From the NCBI RefSeq assembly GCF_005435165.1, contig NZ_SGUC01000005.1, forward strand, positions 1 through 64,000: a DNA stretch of 64,000 nt, written 5' to 3'. This DNA is from Halorubrum sp. GN11_10-6_MGM. Lineage in GTDB: Archaea; Halobacteriota; Halobacteria; Halobacteriales; Haloferacaceae. Positions 36,380 through 44,466 of the stretch are shown here, piece after piece; within the stretch, counting starts at the first letter, position 1, and every line of letters begins with the position of its first letter. The translations under genes were made by a program, and so were the position numbers. The notes under the pieces were generated by a model. That model saw nothing but the letters and a program-made list of their open reading frames with translations. It did no database searches and was not told where the DNA came from.

Positions 36380-36533
36380 TATTTATAAGACGCCGCCGCG
36401 GTCACTTCTTCCGTTTAAATACTACTTCGCCGCCGATACGCTTCGCCGGTCGGGGTCGTCGGCGGTTCTGACGCCACTATAACAGCAACTTTATCACTCG
36501 CACGGGGCGAAATTCGGGTAAGACTACTCCGTT

Positions 36534-36540
36534 AGGAGGT
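36534..36540 (+). promoter_or_regulatory. Strong Shine-Dalgarno site of aif2g
   Basis: aggaggt ends 6 nt before the GTG at 36547, an ideal anti-16S match. Together with a TATA-like ctttatca (36489-36496) it indicates a leader of about 28 nt, in contrast to the leaderless genes around. It decides in favour of the GTG start. Confidence 0.85.
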
Positions 36541-36546
36541 CCAACA

Positions 36547-37791
36547 GTGACTGAAGCCAACACACAACCGGAGGTGAACATCGGTCTCGTCGGTCACGTC
36601 GACCACGGGAAGACGACGCTGGTACAGGCGTTGTCCGGCTCGTGGACCGACCAGCACAGCGAGGAGATGAAACGCGGCATCTCGATACGGCTGGGGTACG
36701 CGGACGCGACGTTCCGTCGCTGTCCCGGCGTCGACGAGCCCGAGTGTTACACCGTCGACGAGGAGTGCGAGGACGGCTCCGAGAGCGAGCCGATCCGGAC
36801 CGTGTCGTTCGTCGACGCGCCCGGCCACGAGACGCTGATGGCGACGATGCTCTCGGGCGCCTCGATCATGGACGGCGCGGTGCTGGTCGTGAGCGCGACC
36901 GAGGACGTCCCGCAGGCCCAGACGGAAGAGCACCTGATGGCGCTCGATCTCATCGGGATCGAGAACATCGTCATCGCGCAGAACAAGGTCGACCTCGTGA
37001 GCCGCGACCGCGCCGTCGACAACTACGAGCAGATCCAGGAGTTCGTCGCGGGCACCGTCGCGGAGGACGCGCCGATCGTCCCCGTCTCGGCCCAACAGGA
37101 GGTCAACCTCGACCTCCTCATCGACGCGATCGAGTCCGAGATCCCGACCCCGGAGCGCGACCCGAGCGAGCACGCCCGGATGTACGCGGCCCGCTCGTTC
37201 GACATCAACCGCCCGGGCGCGACCGCCGAGGAACTCAAGGGCGGCGTCGTCGGCGGCTCGCTCGTCAGCGGCGAGCTGTCGGTCGGCGACGGCTTGGAGA
37301 TCCGGCCGGGTCGCGAGGTCGACGAGGAGGGCCAGACCGAGTGGCGCCCCCTCGAAACGACCGTCCGGTCGCTTCAGGCCGGGAACCGCGACGTCGAGAC
37401 CGCCCGACCGGGCGGCCTCCTCGGCGTCGGGACGGGCCTCGACCCGAGCCTGACGAAGGGCGACGCGCTCGCCGGGCAGGTCGCGGGCGAGCCGGGGACG
37501 CTCCCCCCGACCCGCGAGGAGTTCGAGATGACCGTCGACCTCCTCGACCGCGTCGTCGGCAAGGAGGACGACGAGAGCGGCGAGAGCGACATCGAGGAGA
37601 TCAGCACCGGCGAGCCGCTGATGCTCACCGTCGGGACCGCCACGACCGTCGGCGCCGTGACGAGCGCGCGCGACGGCGAGTGCGAGGTGAGCCTCAAGCG
37701 CCCCGTCTGCGCCGAAGAGGGCTCCCAGATCGCGATCAACCGGCGCGTCGGCGCGCGGTGGCGGCTCATCGGCGTCGGGACGCTCGCCTAG
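36547..37791 (+). CDS. eif2g: Translation initiation factor aIF2 subunit gamma
   Basis: GTPase core of aIF2, which brings Met-tRNAi to the small ribosomal subunit. The 414-residue chain has G1 GHVDHGKTT (residues ~17-25), the switch region [12 protein letters not shown], a zinc knuckle with [17 protein letters not shown]3 DAPGH, G4 NKVD, and the two C-terminal beta-barrels ([10 protein letters not shown]..., [20 protein letters not shown]). The start is GTG. It heads a run with a PIN protein, RpoE', Spt4 and dephospho-CoA kinase. Confidence 0.97.
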   Translation: MTEANTQPEVNIGLVGHVDHGKTTLVQALSGSWTDQHSEEMKRGISIRLGYADATFRRCPGVDEPECYTVDEECEDGSESEPIRTVSFVDAPGHETLMATMLSGASIMDGAVLVVSATEDVPQAQTEEHLMALDLIGIENIVIAQNKVDLVSRDRAVDNYEQIQEFVAGTVAEDAPIVPVSAQQEVNLDLLIDAIESEIPTPERDPSEHARMYAARSFDINRPGATAEELKGGVVGGSLVSGELSVGDGLEIRPGREVDEEGQTEWRPLETTVRSLQAGNRDVETARPGGLLGVGTGLDPSLTKGDALAGQVAGEPGTLPPTREEFEMTVDLLDRVVGKEDDESGESDIEEISTGEPLMLTVGTATTVGAVTSARDGECEVSLKRPVCAEEGSQIAINRRVGARWRLIGVGTLA

Positions 37792-37792
37792 C

Positions 37793-38263
37793 GTGTCCGA
37801 CGACGCCCGCGCGGACGGCCCGGAGTCGGCGCCCGCGGGCGACGCCCGAACCGAGGGCTTCGCGGGCGAGGACCGCGCCGGTCCGCCGGTCGTCGCGCTC
37901 GACGCGAGCGCGCTGATGGCGCCGGTCGAGGCCGATCTTCGGCTGTTCGAGGAATTGGACCGCCTTCTCGGCGGCTACGAGACCGTGGTTCCGGCGACGG
38001 TGATCGCGGAGCTCGAAGCCCTCCAAGGCGGCAACGGCGCGGAGGCGACCGCCGCGAGCGTCGGCGCGGACCTCGCGGAGCGGGCGGAAACGGTCGAGAC
38101 GGACGAATCGTACGCCGACGACGCGCTCGTCGCCCTGGCCGCGGCCGGCCGGGTCGACGCCGTCGTCACGGTCGACGGACCCCTCGCGAACCGGGTGCTG
38201 GCCGCGGACGCACCAGTAATCGGTTTAAGGGGTCGGAACACACTGGCGATAACGGAACCCTAG
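37793..38263 (+). CDS. PIN-domain nuclease (Fcf1-like)
   Basis: A 156-residue protein beginning at GTG one base after the aif2g stop. After an acidic disordered N-terminus (~35 residues) the PIN fold carries acidic residues expected for metal-dependent RNA cleavage: VVALDASALM (first Asp), VIAELEAL (Glu), ESYADDALVALA (Asp pair) and VTVDGPLANRVLA (Asp). It lacks a partner antitoxin and sits among translation genes, so RNA maturation or decay rather than toxin action is likely (inference). Inside its 3' end, ggtttaag (38221-38228) may be a promoter for rpoE1. Confidence 0.88.
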   Translation: MSDDARADGPESAPAGDARTEGFAGEDRAGPPVVALDASALMAPVEADLRLFEELDRLLGGYETVVPATVIAELEALQGGNGAEATAASVGADLAERAETVETDESYADDALVALAAAGRVDAVVTVDGPLANRVLAADAPVIGLRGRNTLAITEP

Positions 38264-38284
38264 CGGCCGCGGACAACCAACAAC

Positions 38285-38860
38285 ATGTACAAACGAGTTC
38301 GACTCAAGGACACGGTCGAGGTCCCGCCGAAGCACCTGGCGGACGTCACCGACGAGCGGGTGAAAGCCCTGCTTCAAGACAAGCTGGAAGGACGGATGGA
38401 CGAGGAAGTCGGCAGCGTCGTGAGCGTCATCGAGGTTCACGACATCGGCGAGGGCGCGGTGTTACACAACCGCCCCGGCGTCTACTACGAGGCGGAGTTC
38501 GACGCGCTCACCTACGACCCCGACATGCAGGAGGTCGCCGACGGCACCGTCGTCGAGACGGTGGAGTTCGGCGCCTTCGTCGGGATCGGTCCGGTGGACG
38601 GGCTGCTCCACGTCTCGCAGATCACCGACGAGTACCTCACGTTCGACGGCGCGAACCAGCAGCTCGCCTCGTCGGACTCCGACAAGACGCTCGGCGTCGA
38701 CGACGCGGTGCGCGTCCGCGTCGTCACGAAGAGCATCGACGAGCGCAACCCCCGCGACTCGAAGATCGGGCTCACGGCGAAACAGCCCGGGCTCGGTAAA
38801 CACGAGTGGCTCGAAGGGCAGCGGAAACACCGCGAACAGACCGGTGAGGAGGCGGACTGA
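38285..38860 (+). CDS. rpoE1: DNA-directed RNA polymerase subunit E' (Rpo7)
   Basis: The stalk subunit Rpo7 of archaeal RNA polymerase, binding emerging RNA and aiding open complex formation. The 191-residue protein has the N-terminal RNP-like domain (MYKRVRLKDTVEVPPKHL) and a C-terminal S1 domain (ADGTVVETVEFGAFVGIGPVDGLLHVSQI). Extra acidic residues at the end (EEAD) are typical. Its stop overlaps the spt4 start by one base. Confidence 0.96.
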   Translation: MYKRVRLKDTVEVPPKHLADVTDERVKALLQDKLEGRMDEEVGSVVSVIEVHDIGEGAVLHNRPGVYYEAEFDALTYDPDMQEVADGTVVETVEFGAFVGIGPVDGLLHVSQITDEYLTFDGANQQLASSDSDKTLGVDDAVRVRVVTKSIDERNPRDSKIGLTAKQPGLGKHEWLEGQRKHREQTGEEAD

Positions 38861-39057
38861 TGGCCGAGGACCGCCTGGCGTGTCGGGAGTGCCACCACGT
38901 CAACGACCCGGACGCACAGACCTGCGCGCTCTGCGGGTCGTCGTCGCTGACGGAGGACTGGGCGGGCTACGTCGTCATCACCAAGCCCGAGAACAGCCAG
39001 ATCGCCGAGGAGATGAACGTCACCGAGGCGGGCGCGTACGCGCTCAAGGTGCGGTAA
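38860..39057 (+). CDS. spt4: Transcription elongation factor Spt4 (RpoE'')
   Basis: A 65-residue zinc protein: CRECHHVNDPDAQTCALCGS supplies four cysteines, followed by the Spt5-binding part (EDWAGYVVITKPENSQIAEEM). It partners Spt5/NusG for processive elongation. The start ATG shares its first base with the rpoE1 stop, so the two are translationally coupled. Confidence 0.95.
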   Translation: MAEDRLACRECHHVNDPDAQTCALCGSSSLTEDWAGYVVITKPENSQIAEEMNVTEAGAYALKVR

Positions 39058-39085
39058 CGCCGCCCGGAGACGCCCGACGCGACGC

Positions 39086-39709
39086 ATGACAGACCAATCC
39101 GATCCGCTTCTCACGCTGCCGGAGTCGCTCCGCGACGCGTTCAAAGAGCCGCTGGGTCCGGTGACGACCGACGCCGAAGCGCTGCTCGCTGACGTCGACG
39201 AGACTCGCGAGCGACACGGCTCGCCGGACGAGGGCCCGGCGCGACTGATCGCGGTCGGCGACGTGGTCACCTACCACCTCCGCGAGGCCGGTCGCGCGCC
39301 GGACGTGGCGCTCGTCGACGGGAAGACGGAGCGGGAGGCGGTCCGCGACGAGATCGAGGCGGTGCTCGCGGCCACCGAAGAGCGACGCATGACGGTTGAA
39401 AACCCCGCTGCGGCGCTGTCGGCGGCGCTGCTCGACGCCCTGGCCGTGGCGCTCGCGGCCGACGAGCCGGTGACGATCGAGGTGACCGGCGAGGAGGACC
39501 TCGCGGCGCTGCCGGCGATGCTCGCGGCGCCGCTCGGGTCGACCGTCGTCTACGGCCAGCCCGGCGAGGGGATGGTGGGCGTCGCCATCACGCCGGAGAG
39601 CCGGCGGCGGGCGCGCGAGCTGTTCGAGGGGCTGACCGGCGACACCGCGGCCGCGTACGACGTTCTCGGCGTCGACCCGGACGGGATCGGCGGACGCGAG
39701 TCGAACTGA
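39086..39709 (+). CDS. GTP-dependent dephospho-CoA kinase (DUF359)
   Basis: Last step of CoA synthesis in archaea, using GTP and unrelated to bacterial CoaE. The 207-residue chain has family motifs LIAVGDVVTYHLREAG, DGKTEREAV, MTVENPAAALS, ITIEV-like VTIEVTGEEDLAALPAML and VVYGQPGEGMVGVAIT. Its linkage to rpoE1-spt4 is common in archaea. It begins 28 nt after spt4. Confidence 0.93.
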   Translation: MTDQSDPLLTLPESLRDAFKEPLGPVTTDAEALLADVDETRERHGSPDEGPARLIAVGDVVTYHLREAGRAPDVALVDGKTEREAVRDEIEAVLAATEERRMTVENPAAALSAALLDALAVALAADEPVTIEVTGEEDLAALPAMLAAPLGSTVVYGQPGEGMVGVAITPESRRRARELFEGLTGDTAAAYDVLGVDPDGIGGRESN

Positions 39710-39731
39710 CGGTCGGTTGACCGGCGGACGC

Positions 39732-40313
39732 CTACTCGCGGTCGACGACGACCGTCGCCGCGAGGACGGCGACGCCGACCGGCAGCGCGACCGCGGTCAC
39801 CGAAACTGGAGTGACGGGGAGCCCCGACAGCGGGAGGTACGGCTCGATGCCGTTCCGGTGGAGGCGCTCGACCGCCTCCACTCCCCAGTGTCCGCTCGCG
39901 AGCAGCGCGAGGCCGACACCGACGCCGAGGCCGCCGGTGACGAATCCGACGCCCGTGAGCGCGTCCTCGACCGCAAGGAACGTCCAGACGCTGTCCCCGC
40001 TCGGTTCGGGGCGCCGTGCGAGGCGGCGCCGGAGCTCGACGAGGCCGAGTCCGGCCCCGCCGGCCGCGAGCGTGCCGACCAGCACCACCGCCGCGACGCC
40101 GAGCGGAGTCGCGAGCGGCGGGCCGGAGAAGCTCTCCTCTCGGACGGCGGGCGGCAGCGTCGCGACGATCGGGGCCGTGAGCGACCCAGAGAGTGCCAGC
40201 GCGCCGCAGATGCGCGCCTTCCGTATCGGCGACAGCGGGACGACGACGTTCGCCGCTCGGACGAGCTCGTACCGCGAGCGGTCGGTCGGGTCGGATCGGC
40301 GGTCGTCGGACAT
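39732..40313 (-). CDS. Membrane protein, four predicted helices
   Basis: A 193-residue protein with a charged N-terminus (MSDDRRSDPTDRSRYELVRAANVVVPLS) and four hydrophobic helices, at roughly residues 35-55, 70-92, 120-142 and 165-188. The short acidic/basic C-terminal tail is VVVDRE. ATG 40313 is preferred over GTG 40334. No family recognised; it stands alone, convergent with the dephospho-CoA kinase gene and divergent from S24e. Confidence 0.7.
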   Translation of the reverse strand: MSDDRRSDPTDRSRYELVRAANVVVPLSPIRKARICGALALSGSLTAPIVATLPPAVREESFSGPPLATPLGVAAVVLVGTLAAGGAGLGLVELRRRLARRPEPSGDSVWTFLAVEDALTGVGFVTGGLGVGVGLALLASGHWGVEAVERLHRNGIEPYLPLSGLPVTPVSVTAVALPVGVAVLAATVVVDRE

Positions 40314-40462
40314 CCGCGTGGTAACAAGACTCACGCACCGGAGAACTGAAACCCTGACGCCGAGCGGGGCGCTCGGTCGACGGTCGGTGGGCGGTTCGGC
40401 GGCGACACCCCCGCTTCGAAATCCTTTTACAGCTTTCGAGGGGATATACGCCCAACTGAACC

Positions 40463-40768
40463 ATGGACGTCGATATCATCTCCGAGGAGGAGAACCCGAT
40501 GCTGCACCGCACGGACATCCGTTTCGAGACGACTCACGAAGAGGCCACCCCCTCGCGACTGTCGGTCCGCGACTCGCTCGCGGCCAAGCTCGATAAGGAC
40601 TCCGAGGAGGTCGTCGTTCACGAACTCGACACGAAGTTCGGCATGCGCAAGACGGTCGGCTACGCGAAGGTGTACGACTCCGCGGCCGACGCGCTGGAGG
40701 TCGAGCAGGACCACATGCTCGAACGCAACAAGATCGGCGGCGAAGAGGCGGACGCCGAGGAAGCGTAA
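40463..40768 (+). CDS. rps24e: 30S ribosomal protein S24e
   Basis: A 101-residue protein: MDVDIISEEENPMLHRTDIRF, then LSVRDSLAAKLDKDSEEVVVHELDTKFGMRKTVGYAKVYDSAADAL, the conserved S24e body, with an acidic tail. A TATA-like ttttaca (40424-40430) implies a leader of under 15 nt. kae1-bud32 follows after 9 nt and is probably co-transcribed. Confidence 0.96.
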   Translation: MDVDIISEEENPMLHRTDIRFETTHEEATPSRLSVRDSLAAKLDKDSEEVVVHELDTKFGMRKTVGYAKVYDSAADALEVEQDHMLERNKIGGEEADAEEA

Positions 40769-40777
40769 CCCCGCCGG

Positions 40778-42529
40778 ATGCGAGTTCTCGGCATCGAGGG
40801 TACCGCGTGGTGCGCCAGCGCCGCGCTGTACGACGCCGAGACCGACTCAGTTCTCATCGAATCCGACCCCTACGAGCCGGACAGCGGCGGCATTCACCCG
40901 CGCGAGGCCGCCGAACACATGTCCGAGGCGGTCCCGACGGTCGTCGACGAAGTGTTGACCGCGGCCGAAGCGGAGTACGGCCCGGACGCGATAGACGCCG
41001 TCGCCTTCTCTCGCGGCCCGGGGCTCGGTCCCTGCCTCCGGATCGTCGGGACCGCGGCGCGGTCGCTCGCCGGGACCCTCGGCGTCCCCCTCGTCGGCGT
41101 CAACCACATGGTGGCGCACCTAGAGATCGGTCGCCACCGCTCCGGGTTCGACAACCCCGTCTGTTTGAACGCCTCGGGGGCGAACGCCCACCTGCTCGGC
41201 TACCACGATGGACGGTACCGGGTCCTCGGGGAGACGATGGACGCCGGCGTCGGCAACGCAATCGACAAGTTCACGCGCCACGTCGGGTGGAGCCACCCCG
41301 GCGGGCCGAAGGTGGAGGCGGCGGCCGCGGAGTTCGCAGCCACCGCGAGCGGATCTGAGACGGGGGAGCCCGAGGGCGGCGCGGAGACGAGACCGCTCGC
41401 CGACGCCGAACTCTTGGATCTCCCGTACGTGGTCAAGGGGATGGACTTCTCGTTTTCCGGGATCAGCTCGGCCGCCAACGACGCCGCGGACGACGGCGTT
41501 CCGGTCGAGGAGATCTGCTTTTCGCTTCAGGAGCACGTGTTCGCGATGCTGACGGAGGTGTCGGAGCGCGCGCTGTCGCTGACGGGGGCCGACGAGCTCG
41601 TGTTGGGCGGCGGCGTCGCGCAGAACGACCGACTCCGCGAGATGCTGGCGGCGATGTGCGAGGCCCGCGGCGCCGACTTCCACGCCTCGGAGCCGCGGTT
41701 CCTCCGCGACAACGCCGGGATGATCGCCGTGCTGGGCGCGAAGATGGCCGCGGCGGGAGACACCGTCGCGATCCCGGAGTCCGCGGTCGACCCGAACTTC
41801 CGTCCGGACCAAGTGCCGGTGACGTGGCGAGGCGGCGAGTCGGTCGCGCGGCCGACCGAGGGAGGGACGGCCGCGGACGGAACGACCGGACGCGACCCGG
41901 ACGCGGCCCGCCGCGGCGCGGAGGCGACCGTCACGGTCGTCGGGGCCGAGGGGGACCGCCGCGTGGTCAAGCGGCGCGTCGAGAAGTCGTACCGCCACCC
42001 GGAGTTGGACGAGGCGCTCCGGCGCGACCGGACGGTCGCGGAGGCGCGCCTGACGAGCGAGGCGCGGCGCGCGGGGGTCCCGACGCCGCTCGTGTACGAC
42101 GTCGACCTCGCGGCCGCGACGCTGACCCTCCAACACGTCGGCGAGTGCGACCTCGCGGCCGCCCTCGACGAGCGGGCGACCGAGGCGGTCGGTCGCGACC
42201 TCGCCCGGCTTCACGGCGCCGGGATGGTCCACGGCGACCCGACGACGCGGAACGTGCGGGTGTCGGGCGGCGGTGTCGCGGCTCGATCGGAGAGCGGGGA
42301 GTCCGACCCGGGCCCCGAGACGTACCTCATCGACTTCGGGCTCGGCTACCACACCGGTCACGTCGAGGACCACGCGATGGACCTCCACGTGTTCGAGGGG
42401 TCGATCCGGGCGACCGCGACCGACCCCGACCCGCTGATCGCGGCGTTCGAGGCCGGATACGAGGCAGTCGGGGACGACGAGGTCCTCGACCGGCTTCGGG
42501 ACGTGGCGGGCCGCGGCCGCTATCGGTAG
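40778..42529 (+). CDS. kae1-bud32: Fused Kae1-Bud32 (t6A synthase and its kinase)
   Basis: Makes N6-threonylcarbamoyladenosine at A37 of ANN-decoding tRNAs within the KEOPS complex. Residues 1-325 are Kae1: GIHPREAAEHM, the iron-binding His110/His114 in NHMVAHLE, and GGGVAQNDRLREML with FLRDNAGMIAVLG. After a ~60-residue acidic linker, Bud32 runs to 583: an RRVEKSYRHPELDEALR start, MVHGDPTTRNVRV (catalytic loop) and LIDFGLGYHTGHVEDHAMDLHVFE. Fusion is normal in Euryarchaeota. No other KEOPS gene is present in this window. Confidence 0.96.
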   Translation: MRVLGIEGTAWCASAALYDAETDSVLIESDPYEPDSGGIHPREAAEHMSEAVPTVVDEVLTAAEAEYGPDAIDAVAFSRGPGLGPCLRIVGTAARSLAGTLGVPLVGVNHMVAHLEIGRHRSGFDNPVCLNASGANAHLLGYHDGRYRVLGETMDAGVGNAIDKFTRHVGWSHPGGPKVEAAAAEFAATASGSETGEPEGGAETRPLADAELLDLPYVVKGMDFSFSGISSAANDAADDGVPVEEICFSLQEHVFAMLTEVSERALSLTGADELVLGGGVAQNDRLREMLAAMCEARGADFHASEPRFLRDNAGMIAVLGAKMAAAGDTVAIPESAVDPNFRPDQVPVTWRGGESVARPTEGGTAADGTTGRDPDAARRGAEATVTVVGAEGDRRVVKRRVEKSYRHPELDEALRRDRTVAEARLTSEARRAGVPTPLVYDVDLAAATLTLQHVGECDLAAALDERATEAVGRDLARLHGAGMVHGDPTTRNVRVSGGGVAARSESGESDPGPETYLIDFGLGYHTGHVEDHAMDLHVFEGSIRATATDPDPLIAAFEAGYEAVGDDEVLDRLRDVAGRGRYR

Positions 42530-42622
42530 CCGGGCCGGTCCCGCGGCTCGCGGCCGGGCTCGACACGTAGCCGACGAGCGACGTCGCAACGATTTATGGT
42601 CCCGGCCGATAGAGTAGACGAC

Positions 42623-42922
42623 ATGGCAGACAAACCGTCGTCGGGAGAGATTCTCGGAATCCCGTACAACTTCGAACGTCCGAGCCTCGGGCGGCTGCTT
42701 TCGTCGTACTGGCAGCCCGGGAAGGGGATGCTCGTCGAGAAGCCGTTCGGCATCGGGTACACGCTGAACCTCGCCAACTGGCGGTCGTGGATCGTCCTCG
42801 CGGTCGCCGGCGGGCTCTACTACCAGCAACAGCAGTCCGCCGGAAGCGCTCCGTCCGGCGGTTCTGACGAGGACGCCGCCGAAGACGACGGCCCCGTCGA
42901 AGTGATCGTCGACGACGACTGA
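42623..42922 (+). CDS. DUF5808 membrane protein
   Basis: A 99-residue protein: ADKPSSGEILGIPYNFERPSLGRLLSSYWQPGKGMLVEKPFGIGYTLN is the conserved DUF5808 body, then one hydrophobic helix (SWIVLAVAGGLYYQ) and an acidic tail (EVIVDDD). TATA box atttatgg (42592-42599) is centred 28 nt upstream, ruling out an ATG at 42596. Function unknown. Confidence 0.9.
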   Translation: MADKPSSGEILGIPYNFERPSLGRLLSSYWQPGKGMLVEKPFGIGYTLNLANWRSWIVLAVAGGLYYQQQQSAGSAPSGGSDEDAAEDDGPVEVIVDDD

Positions 42923-43053
42923 CGAGAACTGACGGCGACCGCGGCGGCGAGCGTTCGACGAACCGACCGTGGGTCACGGCGTCGCACGCGCCAATTTTCG
43001 TCGCTGATTCCGTGTCGGGTTCTTTTAAATATGAGGAGCGAGAAGAGAGAATA

Positions 43054-43188
43054 ATGAAGGTACAGTTCGAGTGCTCGTGTTCGGAGGAGATCTCCGAGTT
43101 CACCCGCGGCGAGGCGAGCCGCGGGGTCCACGTCGAATGCGGGAACTGCGGCGCGGTGTACGCCGTGACGATCACCGAACTGGAGTAG
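43054..43188 (+). CDS. 44-residue CxC/CxxC zinc microprotein
   Basis: MKVQFECSCSEEISEFTRGE continues to HVECGNCGAVYAVTITELE. Four cysteines (CSC and CGNC) are set as in a treble-clef or ribbon. A clean TATA box (cttttaaata, 43022-43031) is centred 28 nt before the ATG, and composition is protein-like. The 3' end overlaps the convergent histidine kinase stop by 17 nt. No named family comes to mind; similar haloarchaeal zinc microproteins are common. Confidence 0.8.
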   Translation: MKVQFECSCSEEISEFTRGEASRGVHVECGNCGAVYAVTITELE

Positions 43189-44083
43189 CCGGCCGCGACG
43201 CCGACTCGAACCGAATCCGGACCGTGGTGCCGTCGTCGGTCGCGTCGAACTGGACGGTCCCTCCCTGCGTCTCGCACATCCACTTGACGAGCCACAGCCC
43301 GATGCTGCTCGCGTGCGAGAGGGGCGTCTCCTCTTCGGCCTGTAACACCGCGCGTTCGTCGGGCGGAATGCCGGGGCCGTTGTCGGTGACCTCCAGAGCG
43401 GTGGTCGTTCCGTTCTCGCGGATCGTCGCCGCCACGCGCCGAGTCTCCCCGTCGTTGTGGGTGACCGCGTTCTCGAACACCTCGCGGATCGGGAACGCGA
43501 CCGAGTCGTCGGCACGGATCCACGCCTCGGCGGGGGCCTCGACGGTGACCGCGGTGCCGTCGGCGTCGACGCCGTCGACGGCCTGGTGAACCGCGTCGAC
43601 GAGGTCCACGCGGCCGTCCGGCGGCTCGGGCGACGCGTCCTCGATCACCCTGAGCTTCTCGCTGATCTCGACGACGTCGTCGGTCGTCTGTCGGATCGTC
43701 TCCAGGCACTCCCGGCTCCGCTCGTCGTCGATCCGGTCGGCCAAGAGGTCGGTGTACCCCTGGATCACGTTGAGGTCGTTTCGCACGTTGTGACGGAATA
43801 CGCGGCTCAAAACCTGTAGCTGCTGATTGGACGTTTCGAGGTCCCGCCGGGCGGCCTCCGCCCGGCTGCGGTGGTGAGTGACCGCACCGTAGAGGATCCC
43901 GCCGGAGCCGGCGACCAACAGCCAGTCCCCGGCGAGGCGCCACGGCGTCCATCCGGCCGCGGTCCCGTTCGCCGACGCGGCCGCGAGGTCGATAGCGACC
44001 GCGGACACGGCTCCGAGAAGCAGGTACGTCACCGTAATAGCGGCCGCCGACCGTCCGTAGAGTAGTTCCGAGAAAGATTTCAT
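43172..44083 (-). CDS. Membrane sensor histidine kinase
   Basis: A 303-residue kinase. Two transmembrane helices (about residues 14-34 and 50-68) enclose almost no extracellular sensor. Then comes HisKA with phospho-acceptor His in VFRHNVRNDLNVIQGYTDLL (~residue 98), and a HATPase domain with N-box FENAVTHND, G1 VTDNGPGIP and G2 SIGLWLVKWMCETQGGTV. No response regulator is adjacent, as is usual for orphan haloarchaeal kinases. The signal is unknown; short-loop kinases often sense within the membrane. Confidence 0.93.
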   Translation of the reverse strand: MKSFSELLYGRSAAAITVTYLLLGAVSAVAIDLAAASANGTAAGWTPWRLAGDWLLVAGSGGILYGAVTHHRSRAEAARRDLETSNQQLQVLSRVFRHNVRNDLNVIQGYTDLLADRIDDERSRECLETIRQTTDDVVEISEKLRVIEDASPEPPDGRVDLVDAVHQAVDGVDADGTAVTVEAPAEAWIRADDSVAFPIREVFENAVTHNDGETRRVAATIRENGTTTALEVTDNGPGIPPDERAVLQAEEETPLSHASSIGLWLVKWMCETQGGTVQFDATDDGTTVRIRFESASRPATPVR

Positions 44084-44187
44084 TTATATTGAGTTAACAC
44101 CAAACGAATTTTCTCCGCACGGAACACCTCGACGGCCGACGGCTTAAGCTTTGACCGCCGAGGGCCGGGACGGGCGCATCGGGACGG

Positions 44188-44466
44188 TTACCACGAGGCG
44201 CAGTCGGCACAGACGAAGACGTCCTCCTCGCGCCACCGACGCTGGACTCGCTCGCCGCAGCGGTCGCAGTCGGCGCCGTCCGTGTGCCACGTCGAGGTGG
44301 CGACCGCGGGGGTGACGTCGTCCGCGTCGGTGAGGGCGTTCGCGTCAGCGGCGTCCCGTTCCGATTCAGCTGGGTCGCTTTCCGCGTCGTCCCCGCCGGC
44401 CTCCGCGGTCTCACCGCCCGCGGGGGCGGCCTCGGCGAAGTCGTCGAGTGAGCGGTCCTCGGGCAT
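44188..44466 (-). CDS. Zinc-ribbon protein downstream of lysS (DUF7573-like)
   Basis: A 92-residue protein. The first ~60 residues are acidic and disordered (EAAPAGGETAEAGGDDAESD). The C-terminus WHTDGADCDRCGERVQRRW then VCADC gives two CxxC pairs, a zinc ribbon. Its ATG directly abuts the lysS stop, so it is the last gene of pyrH-lysS. Possibly nucleic-acid or tRNA related, by context only. Confidence 0.85.
   Translation of the reverse strand: MPEDRSLDDFAEAAPAGGETAEAGGDDAESDPAESERDAADANALTDADDVTPAVATSTWHTDGADCDRCGERVQRRWREEDVFVCADCASW

Noticed and set aside
37793-38263. PIN protein as a VapC toxin
   Set aside because: No antitoxin gene is adjacent; it lies one base after aif2g in a translation/transcription operon, and the N-terminus and layout are more Fcf1-like.
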